A stretch of DNA of 64,000 nucleotides from Lachnospiraceae bacterium. GTDB taxonomy: Bacteria; Bacillota; Clostridia; Lachnospirales; Lachnospiraceae. Shown here in pieces: positions 25,074 to 31,699 of this stretch. The DNA lies in assembly GCA_902363665.1 (NCBI GenBank), contig CABJAW010000001.1, positions 62,001 to 126,000 on the forward strand, written 5' to 3'. A program made the translations under genes and the position numbers. The notes under the pieces were generated by a model. It had not been told where the DNA came from. It saw nothing but the letters and a program-made list of their open reading frames with translations, and did no database searches. The stretch's first letter is position 1. Each line of letters starts with the position of its first letter.

Positions 25074-27095
25074 TCAGTCGTACACGATAACCGGTGTCCC
25101 GATTGAGACATTCTCATAAATCATTTTTGCATTTTCATACGGCGTATTGATACAGCCGTGCGAACCGTTCGTGAGGTAGATTGTGCCGCCAAAATATGCT
25201 CTTGTCTGCATGTCATGGATTCCGACGTTTCCGTTGAACGGCATCCAGAAATCCACCGGCGAACGGTAACCCTCGCCGACCAGCGTATAGTTCTGCATCT
25301 TCGCGTCAATCGACCACACACCGTTTGACGGTGTTGCATTTCCCTTGTTTGGATTGCCTGTGACAACCGGTGTATACACAATGCAGACACCGTCCTTATA
25401 GCACCACATCACCTGCTGTGAAATGCAGATTTCCACATACGTATCCCCGATGTCATTTTCCTCGCGGCTCATCGCCGTGTACGTGTACTGCGGTTCCATT
25501 GTGCCCTGATAGCCAGATTCCAGCGCATTGAGCAAATCGACAACCGTCGCATCCTGATCCATACACCAGCCGTAATCCCCGTCTGTCAGTGTGACTGTCG
25601 TGCCAAGCGAGGTATAAAACTGCCGTGGCAGTCCAAATGTATCATACTTTGCTGCAAGCGCTTCCACGTACTCCGTCACTTCCACATCGTCGATGACATA
25701 GCTGCCGTCCGCCGCCTGCGTGATCCACTGCGCAATCACCGGCGCGTTGACCCGCTCCTGCCTGCTGCCGAACTCGTACGTGATGTCGGCCTGTACCAGG
25801 GCATCCTTTGCCTCTACCTCCTCCACAAGCGCCTCATTGTTACTGTAGAGATCCGGCTTCAAATAGCAGTCTTCCTTATCAAGATCAAGAACCGATTTTC
25901 CTCCGTCAAGAGCCGCATACAATGCTTTCGCGGTAGTTTCCGGATTCAGGGTATTTCCCTCTGTCTCCTTTACCACCTCAAAGCCACTGTCCGTCACCTG
26001 AACATAGGCATCCGTCGGCGCCTTCGTATAGATTGGGTTCATACATTCCAGGTCTTTAAATGCAGTCAGAGCTTTTTTCTGATCGTAAGTAAAGGCAACG
26101 CCTGCCACATCGTTTCGCTCCATCAACAGCATGACCGGCCAGATATATGAACGCTGTGCCCTAGCCATCCGGTCAATGCTGCTGTTGTCGACAAATTTCA
26201 GATCAATCTGATCCGCACTTAAGTACTCACTCGCGCCGCCGCGCTCCTTTACCTCCAGTCGGTACTCATCCAGCTTCTCCGCCACAAGTTTCTTTACTTC
26301 CTCAACACTCTTCTGGCTACAGTCGATTCCGTAGATCTCGGTATCTTCATAAAAATGAGAACTGAAGTAGACGGCTACTGCAATGTACACCACAAGCATA
26401 ACGCCGCCAAATCCCCAGAGACAGCGGCTGAGGAACTTGTGGCTGTCGATGTGAGGGTGCGGTGTGGATGCTTCGCTTTCTGTTTTTTTACTGCTTCCTG
26501 CTTTCTGTTCTTCTGACGCAGACTTTCTGCTCTTTTTTGGCGCATTGCCGTTCTCTGATATTGAAAGACTTCCAGAGACTTTCTTTCGCTCCGGCCGTAC
26601 GCTCACTCCCTCTGATTCTGTCAGAGAGGTACGGCGGGCTTCTGAGGATTCGTTTTTCCCTTTTTCGATTTTCTGTTCGGATGTCCGCTCTGCTTTTTTC
26701 GTATTTTGGCTTTTTGTCTGCTCTTTCTGTTCCTGCGGCGTTGTTCCCTTTGTTCTTCGATTCTCAGTTTCAGACCTGGTAACTGCTTTTTTTATATTTC
26801 TCTCTGCCGGTACTCCAGATGCCGTCTGTTCGGATCTTCGTTTCTCCACTCCGGCTTTTACATTCCCGCTTTGCACGCCTTCCTTTTTTGTGCGCTTCTC
26901 ATACCCTGACACAGCCCTTTTTTCTTCGCCCGTCTGCACCCGCCGCCTTGCCTGCGCGGAATGCTGTGCAGAGCGCTTCATCATCTGCTGACTTTCTTTT
27001 GAGCCGTAAATGCTGCTCCGTCCACTCACCGGACGCCTGCCCTGGGCACTTCCATTTCCTGCGCGATTCTCCCCCTGCTGCTTTTCTTCTCCCAT
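25074..27095 (-). CDS. L,D-transpeptidase with basic cytoplasmic tail and PG-binding-4-like domain
   Basis: 673 residues. Residues 1 to about 215 are Lys/Glu/Arg/Ser-rich and probably cytoplasmic. A membrane helix (GFGGVMLVVYIAVAVYF) follows, then two putative peptidoglycan-binding repeats (EIYGIDCSQKSVEEVKKLV) and a C-terminal YkuD catalytic domain with YLTNGSHGCINTPY, giving the His and Cys of the active site. The enzyme would make 3-3 cross-links or attach proteins to peptidoglycan outside the membrane. A paralogue without the long tail is at 40440-42038. GGGAGAG precedes the ATG. The disordered tail is unusual and could localise or regulate the enzyme (inference). Confidence 0.92.
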   Translation of the reverse strand: MGEEKQQGENRAGNGSAQGRRPVSGRSSIYGSKESQQMMKRSAQHSAQARRRVQTGEEKRAVSGYEKRTKKEGVQSGNVKAGVEKRRSEQTASGVPAERNIKKAVTRSETENRRTKGTTPQEQKEQTKSQNTKKAERTSEQKIEKGKNESSEARRTSLTESEGVSVRPERKKVSGSLSISENGNAPKKSRKSASEEQKAGSSKKTESEASTPHPHIDSHKFLSRCLWGFGGVMLVVYIAVAVYFSSHFYEDTEIYGIDCSQKSVEEVKKLVAEKLDEYRLEVKERGGASEYLSADQIDLKFVDNSSIDRMARAQRSYIWPVMLLMERNDVAGVAFTYDQKKALTAFKDLECMNPIYTKAPTDAYVQVTDSGFEVVKETEGNTLNPETTAKALYAALDGGKSVLDLDKEDCYLKPDLYSNNEALVEEVEAKDALVQADITYEFGSRQERVNAPVIAQWITQAADGSYVIDDVEVTEYVEALAAKYDTFGLPRQFYTSLGTTVTLTDGDYGWCMDQDATVVDLLNALESGYQGTMEPQYTYTAMSREENDIGDTYVEICISQQVMWCYKDGVCIVYTPVVTGNPNKGNATPSNGVWSIDAKMQNYTLVGEGYRSPVDFWMPFNGNVGIHDMQTRAYFGGTIYLTNGSHGCINTPYENAKMIYENVSIGTPVIVYD

Positions 27096-27191
27096 GTTTC
27101 TCTCCCGTTTTTTTCTCTTTTTCCTATCTCAAAGCGGAGGTTCCAGTTCCACTTTCGCGATTTACAAAATCACAAAAAATCTTCCTGAAAG

Positions 27192-27324
27192 TAAAGCGGA
27201 CATTCGCAATCCGCTTCGCTACCTGCCTGTCGGTGGGAGCTTTCAACTCCCACCGACATAAGCATCCCATCTCACTGCTTAGTGCTCCGCGCACTTGAAG
27301 CGGATGAATGCTTATCTGCGTTCA
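27192..27324 (+). mobile_element. Family B structured element, copy 2 (short variant)
   Basis: 133 bases, lacking the GTCGC hairpin segment. The main stem reads GTCGGTGGGAG/CTCCCACCGAC where other copies have GTCAGTGGGAG/CTCCCACTGAC: both partners of one pair changed, keeping the pairing. The second arm changed from CCCCC/GGGGG to CATC/GATG. Same orientation as all other copies. Confidence 0.88.
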
Positions 27325-27479
27325 ATATACCAAATACTTTCGTTTTTCGGCACTATCTCTTCGATTATAAGCACTTTTCCAGGTATTTACAAGAGGCGGC
27401 ACGGGCGGTCTGATTAAATTTTTCTTAAGCTCTCTTTTTCCCTTGCTTTTTTGCCTTCCTCCGCTTACCATGAAACAAA

Positions 27480-27540
27480 GAAATCTTTGTTTTTTACAAC
27501 GAAATCTTTATTTTTCACAATGAAATAGTTGTTTTTAATA
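27480..27540 (+). repeat. Tandem 21-bp AT-rich repeat, about three units
   Basis: Units at 27480, 27501 and 27522 begin GAAATCTTTGTTTTTTACAA, GAAATCTTTATTTTTCACAA and GAAATAGTTGTTTTT. A CAAAGAAATCTTTG palindrome overlaps the first. The surrounding stretch 27325-27566 has no gene. Confidence 0.75.
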
Positions 27541-27566
27541 CCTTTGACAAGACAGAATAATTATAA

Positions 27567-27962
27567 TTTTTCTGGAATTACATTGAATCGAATCATGGCT
27601 CCTGCGAAGTATATCCGGCCCTGTTCGCCGTTTTTCTGAACAAAGATGACAAAACGTACGTAGAACCGGATATCAGCATCATCTGTGAGAAAGACAAACT
27701 TTCTGATCGCGGCTGCGAGGGAGCACCTGATTTCGTAATCGAAATCGTTTCTCCTGCAACTCAGAAAAGAGATTACAGCATCAAGCTTTTTAAATACCGC
27801 GCAGCAGGTGTCCGCGAATACTGGATTGTAAATCCGGCAAAAGAGATTGTAAATGCTTACAATTTTGAAGCGGAGGAAGATTGCAATCTCTATTCCTTTG
27901 ACGATCCGATTCCATCTGGAATTTACCCGGGATTCTTTGTCTGCATCAGAGAACTGCTCTGA
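27567..27962 (+). pseudogene. Uma2-family (DUF820) nuclease remnant, 5' truncated
   Basis: An open frame of 131 codons without a start codon or ribosome site runs from after a TAA at 27564 to TGA at 27960. Its translation matches the C-terminal two thirds of Uma2 proteins, a PD-(D/E)xK-fold family: YIESNHGSCEVYPA, then YVEPDISIIC, GCEGAPDFVIEIVSP, and KYRAAGVREYWIVNP, which carry the D, E-x-V and K-type positions. About 60 N-terminal residues are missing. The stretch upstream is AT-rich tandem repeat, and a core repeat begins 6 bases after the stop, so repeat activity may have cut the gene (inference). Whether it is still made from an internal start is unlikely. Confidence 0.8.
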
Positions 27963-27967
27963 TAGTC

Positions 27968-28013
27968 AAAGCGGATATTCGCAATCCGCTTCGCTACTTG
28001 CCTGACTCGGTTA
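27968..28013 (+). repeat. Core hairpin fused to the family D end
   Basis: AAAGCGGATATTCGC...TCCGCTT core followed by ACTTGCCTGACTCGGTTA. The last part is the inverted start of family D at 13273, so family D looks like an insertion into this simpler module. Confidence 0.78.
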
Positions 28014-28062
28014 AAAGACCAGCAGATTCCGCCTGTCTCAATGTGCGGAACCTGCTGGTCTT
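28014..28062 (-). terminator. Terminator of the araA transcript
   Basis: AAGACCAGCAG...CTGCTGGTCTT arms with inner GCGGAA/TTCCGC pairing; TTTTAACC follows on the minus strand. It is separated from the araA stop by the inserted MITE copy 3. Confidence 0.85.
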
Positions 28063-28075
28063 ATCTTATTTTATC

Positions 28076-28219
28076 GTAACTGTTCAGAACCACCTCCAAA
28101 ATGCTGCGCATTTCGTCGGTGTGGCGTATCCGCCAAATAGATTTCCATGTAAAAGTGTTCATTCATGCAAGCATGATTCACACTTTTGCATGAAAATCTG
28201 CTTGGCTCTGAACAGTTAC
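28076..28219. mobile_element. MITE family A, copy 3 (perfect 8-bp target duplication)
   Basis: 144 bases between GTAACTGTTCAGA(A/G)CCA-type inverted ends. Flanks ATTTTATC are identical at 28068-28075 and 28220-28227. The conserved arm is as in copies 1 and 2, but the payload hairpin is different (AAAAGTGT...ACACTTTT with GCATGAA). Confidence 0.92.
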
Positions 28220-28246
28220 ATTTTATCTAAAATTTTCTGTTTCAGC

Positions 28247-29743
28247 TTATCTGTAGTATACAGAATTCCACTTCAGCTCATTCTTGAGATTGCGGATATT
28301 GGTATCTTTGTCGATGTAAACGGCCTCGATGCCCATCGCTGCTGCCCAGTCGCCCATCTGCTCTGCAGTCAGGTCGTAGGAGAATGCAGTGTGGTGTGCA
28401 CCGCCTGCAAGGATCCACGCCTCTGCACCTGTTGCCAGATCCGGCTGCGGAGTCCAGAATGCGGTTGCTACCGGAAGCTTCGGCATCGGCTTCTCCGGCT
28501 TCTTGCAGTCTACATCGTTGATGATGAGGCGGAAGCGGTTGCCAAGATCGATCAGGGATGTGGCGATTGCCGGTCCCTCTTTAGAGGTAAATACGAGACG
28601 TGCCGGATCCTCACGGTCGCCCATGGAAAGCGGATTTACCTTGATGCTGATCGGGCCGTCTGCGATGGTCGGGCAAACCTCAAGCATATGTGCTTCCAAC
28701 ACGCCTTCCTTGCCCGGTACGAGGTTGTAGGTGTAATCCTCCATAAAGGAAGTACCCTTTGCGTTCGGAACGTTCTGGCTCATGATCTTCATCAGGCGAA
28801 CCATGGCTGCTGTCTTCCAGTCGCCCTCGCCGCCGAAGCCGTAGCCCTTCTCCATCAGACGCTGGATTGCAAGGCCCGGCAGCTGCTGCAGTGCACCGAG
28901 ATCACCGAAGTGTGTAACGATTGCCTGATAGTTCTTCTCCTCCAGGAAACGCTCGAAGCCGATCTCGATCTGTGCCTGTACTGCTACATGCCTGCGGAAC
29001 TCTGCTTCGTCTCTTCCCTCAAGCAGGATCTGATATTTGTCATAGTACTCTTCTACCAGGGTGTCGACATCAGCCTTGCCGACTGCTGCAACTGCCTCTG
29101 CGATCTCATTGACCGGATATGCGTCTACTTCCCAGCCGAATTTGATCTGTGCCTCCACCTTGTCGCCCTCGGTAACGGCTACGTTTCTCATGTTGTCAGC
29201 GATACGCATTACGCGGATGTGGCTGCTCTCCATGATACCGATAGCGGTGCGCATCCAGGATGCAATGCGCTCCTGCACCCTGCGGTCATTCCAGTGGCCG
29301 ACGATTACCTTGCGCTCGATGCCCATACGGGTCACGATGTGGCCGTACTCACGGTCACCGTGTGCGGACTGGTTCTCGTTCATGAAGTCCATATCGATCG
29401 TATCGTACGGAATCTCTTCGTTGAACTGTGTATGAAGATGAAGCAGCGGTTTGCGGTACTCCTGAAGGCCAAGGATCCAAGATTTTGCCGGTGAGAAGGT
29501 GTGCATCCAGGTGATTACACCTGCGCACTCTTCGTCCGCATTTGCCTCGTTGAATGTTTTGCGGATTACTTCATTCGTGATCAGGGTCGGTTTCCATACG
29601 ACCTCATACGGAAGTACTCCGGATGCGTTCAATTTGTCTACGATGATCCTGGAATGCTCTGCTACTTTTCTGAGGCACTCATCTCCGTAAAGATCCTGAG
29701 AACCGGTTGCAAACCAGAATTTGTAATTCTTTGCTGCTTTCAT
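28247..29743 (-). CDS. araA: L-arabinose isomerase
   Basis: 498 residues; isomerises L-arabinose to L-ribulose with a divalent metal. Starts FWFATGSQDLYG near residue 9, characteristic of AraA, and contains WMHTFSPAKSWI, KFGWEVDAYPVNEI, YGFGGEGDWKTAAMVR, TSFMEDYTYN and VLEAHMLEVCPTIA with metal-binding Glu/His residues, and the C-terminal AGGAHHTAFS. Length equals E. coli AraA (500). The start codon overlaps the AraR-type stop by 4 bases, so regulator and enzyme share one transcript. Ribulokinase is not in the window; araD lies in a separate operon at 1374-2075. Confidence 0.97.
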   Translation of the reverse strand: MKAAKNYKFWFATGSQDLYGDECLRKVAEHSRIIVDKLNASGVLPYEVVWKPTLITNEVIRKTFNEANADEECAGVITWMHTFSPAKSWILGLQEYRKPLLHLHTQFNEEIPYDTIDMDFMNENQSAHGDREYGHIVTRMGIERKVIVGHWNDRRVQERIASWMRTAIGIMESSHIRVMRIADNMRNVAVTEGDKVEAQIKFGWEVDAYPVNEIAEAVAAVGKADVDTLVEEYYDKYQILLEGRDEAEFRRHVAVQAQIEIGFERFLEEKNYQAIVTHFGDLGALQQLPGLAIQRLMEKGYGFGGEGDWKTAAMVRLMKIMSQNVPNAKGTSFMEDYTYNLVPGKEGVLEAHMLEVCPTIADGPISIKVNPLSMGDREDPARLVFTSKEGPAIATSLIDLGNRFRLIINDVDCKKPEKPMPKLPVATAFWTPQPDLATGAEAWILAGGAHHTAFSYDLTAEQMGDWAAAMGIEAVYIDKDTNIRNLKNELKWNSVYYR

Positions 29744-30861
29744 GTCTTGCTCTCCTTTTCTTTTTGTGTAGTATTGTATGGTACGACAGACCTCCGGCTT
29801 TCGATCTCCCCTTCAAATTCGAAGGTTGCATCGCCTCCCGGGTCTGTGATCAACCCAAGCATATTTTCTGCGGCCTTTACGCCAAGCACGTCGTGCGGAT
29901 GTGCCACCGAGGTCAGCGGCACCGCATTTAAACGAGCCAGCTCGGAATTGTCGACGCTCACCAGGGAGAGATCCTGTGGAATCCGGATCCCTGCTGCCTG
30001 AGCACGCGTGGTCAGCAGATGTGCCAGCTCATCGTTGTAACAGACACAGGCACTGCAGTCTTTCATCCGCTCCAGAATGCGCTGGCTGAATGTCAGCGAC
30101 TCGCGCATCTCCTGTGTATCAATCCAACAGATTCGTTTTCCTTCCACCTTAAGGCCTGCTTTCCGCATGGCCTGCAGGTATCCTGCATAGCGCCGTCTGC
30201 CCTGTCCGTCGTCCGCCTTGAAAATGCCGCCGATCCGCGTATGTCCCTGCGCGATCAGATATTCGGTCGCCGCTCTCCCGACCTGCTCGTCGTCCATGCC
30301 GACATGCGGAATGTCAAGCTCCGGATAGTAGCTGTGAAAGAACAGGATCGGAATCCCGGCCTTTTGCAGACGTCTGTAACAGGAAAGGTTGGGATTTGGA
30401 AGGGCACTCATGACCGGCTCCACGATCAGCGGATCACGGCTTCCTGACTGAAGCAGTCCTTCCAGCAGGCTTCGTTCCGTCTCGACCTGATTGTTCGTAA
30501 ACATGATCCGCGAACTGTAACCGCCTCTGCCAAGCGTACGCACCATCGCCTGCAGGATGCGCGGAAAAATATAATCGTCCGCGTACGTCGTGATGATCGT
30601 AACCGTGCGGGAAAGCGGTGGATACTCTCTGCTGCCCTCCTGCTCCTTTACATACGTGCCGCTGCCCTGTACGCGGATGATCGAGCCCTCTTTCTCAAGG
30701 ATCGCAAATGCATGGCGCACGGTCTGGCGGCTGATCTGGAACAACTCGCTGATTTCATTTTCCGACTCAAGACGGTCACCGCCCGAAAGCTCCCCGGACA
30801 CTATTCTGTTGTAAATCCACTCTGTCACTTTCTGGTATTTTGCCGCTCTGCTCATTGTCAC
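29740..30861 (-). CDS. araR: AraR-type regulator (GntR DNA-binding, LacI-like sensor)
   Basis: 373 residues. N-terminal GntR winged helix: VTEWIYNRIVSGELSGGDRLESENEI, FQISRQTVRHAFAILEKEGSIIRVQGSGTYV. The rest is a LacI/periplasmic-binding-like sensor (VTIITTYADDYIFPRILQ, HVGMDDEQVGRAATEYLI, PQDLSLVSVDNSELA). This chimeric layout is the hallmark of AraR, the arabinose repressor of Bacillus and relatives, and the gene precedes araA with a 4-base overlap. Its own promoter at 30959-30987 has paired repeat sites over and downstream of the -10, so autoregulation is likely; arabinose is the expected inducer (family knowledge). Confidence 0.93.
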   Translation of the reverse strand: MTMSRAAKYQKVTEWIYNRIVSGELSGGDRLESENEISELFQISRQTVRHAFAILEKEGSIIRVQGSGTYVKEQEGSREYPPLSRTVTIITTYADDYIFPRILQAMVRTLGRGGYSSRIMFTNNQVETERSLLEGLLQSGSRDPLIVEPVMSALPNPNLSCYRRLQKAGIPILFFHSYYPELDIPHVGMDDEQVGRAATEYLIAQGHTRIGGIFKADDGQGRRRYAGYLQAMRKAGLKVEGKRICWIDTQEMRESLTFSQRILERMKDCSACVCYNDELAHLLTTRAQAAGIRIPQDLSLVSVDNSELARLNAVPLTSVAHPHDVLGVKAAENMLGLITDPGGDATFEFEGEIESRRSVVPYNTTQKEKESKT

Positions 30862-30867
30862 TCCATT

Positions 30868-30884
30868 TTATATGTACGTATCAG
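30868..30884. promoter_or_regulatory. Possible AraR site next to the araR start
   Basis: TTATATGTACGTATCAG contains ATGTACGTAT, close to the TTGTACGTACAA core reported for Bacillus AraR operators. It lies 7 bases upstream of the araR start codon. Confidence 0.4.
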
Positions 30885-30933
30885 ACCGGACTCCGGCTTT
30901 ACATGGCTTTCCGTGATCGATCCGGTTATTTTA

Positions 30934-30961
30934 TTAGTTGTACATATAAGTTGTACTTATT
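30934..30961. promoter_or_regulatory. Proximal paired operator (araR-araA)
   Basis: Two direct repeats, TTAGTTGTACATATA and TAAGTTGTACTTATT, 14 bases apart, adjacent to and overlapping the -10 of the araR promoter. A sister pair lies at 31118-31146. Confidence 0.7.
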
Positions 30962-30987
30962 GTAGTTTAAAAAACATACAATTTCAA
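30959..30987 (-). promoter_or_regulatory. araR-araA promoter
   Basis: Minus strand -35 TTGAAA, 17-base spacer, -10 TACAAT. Start of transcription near 30952, inside the proximal operator, so a bound repressor would block it. Confidence 0.7.
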
Positions 30988-31117
30988 GTGGTTGATTTTA
31001 TGCAGTTTGACGAAGAACCGTTTTGTTTTCTTCTTATCTGCAAGCATATTATACGTTAGACAGTTTTGATTTGTCAAGATGAAATACGTGTTTTTTGTGT
31101 TGTATGGAAAGATTGTG

Positions 31118-31146
31118 TTAGTTGTATTTATAAGTTGTATTTAAAT
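31118..31146. promoter_or_regulatory. Distal paired operator (araR-araA)
   Basis: TTAGTTGTATTTATA followed by TAAGTTGTATTTAAA, the same arrangement as the proximal pair, 184 bases further upstream. The spacing of about 17-18 helical turns would allow looping between pairs (inference). Confidence 0.6.
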
Positions 31147-31170
31147 GGTTTCCGTTCCAATTATAGCAAG

Positions 31171-31330
31171 TAAAGCGGACATTCGCAATCCGCTTCGCTA
31201 CTTGCTCATGAACGCAGTCGCTTCGCGACCTGTCAGTGGGAGCTTTCAACTCCCACTGACATAAGCATCCCCCTTACCCACCGCTTAGTGCTCCGCGCAC
31301 TTGAAGCGGGGGAATGCTTATCTGCGTTCA
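31171..31330 (+). mobile_element. Family B structured element, copy 3
   Basis: Full 160-base copy starting TAAAGCGGACATTCGC and ending CTGCGTTCA. It abuts a family E palindrome after two bases. No target duplication. Confidence 0.9.
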
Positions 31331-31332
31331 AT

Positions 31333-31480
31333 AAAATAATGCAGGCAAGACAATTTGGCAGAGTGCGAAAGACAAGGATGAAATCTGCAGGCGTGCTGAC
31401 GCACGGCAAAGATTTCTGACGCAGTATTTCACGCTCTGACAGATCGGAGGGGATGCATTATTTTGCAGAATTGCTATAAT
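31333..31480. repeat. Family E palindromic element, complete copy
   Basis: Inverted ends AAAATAATGCA (31333-31343) and TGCATTATTTT (31454-31464). Inside are CAGAGTGCGAAA/TTTCACGCTCTG, GAAATCT/AGATTTC and CGTGC/GCACG stems, so the whole folds as one long hairpin. Similarity to the half copy at 8219-8300 extends to 31480. The remaining gap to 31593 has no gene. Confidence 0.82.
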
Positions 31481-31593
31481 TAATACTTTTTTCCCTTATA
31501 AAATGCATGGCTTTCCCGCATGCAAGAAGTGCATAAAAGTAAGTAAAGCCAGCTGGGCTGAGTATCTCATTCTACGCGGCTCGTTTAAGTCCA

Positions 31594-31640
31594 TAAAAAA
31601 ACACCGGAAAAAGCCTTCTTCTGACTCTTCCCGGTGTTCT
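31594..31640 (-). terminator. Terminator of the prsA-type gene
   Basis: ACACCGG/CCGGTGT stem extended by AAGA pairing, with TTTTTTT on the minus strand, 60 bases past the stop codon. Confidence 0.88.
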
Positions 31641-31699
31641 TCTTATCTTATATCTGTCTTATATCTGACTGCCTGCTGTAAATCACGCAGTTCTTTCTG

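Noticed and set aside
27998-29494. 498-codon open frame on the plus strand opposite araA
   Set aside because: It mirrors araA codon bias; araA itself has all family motifs and a coupled start. The antisense product has no recognisable domain.
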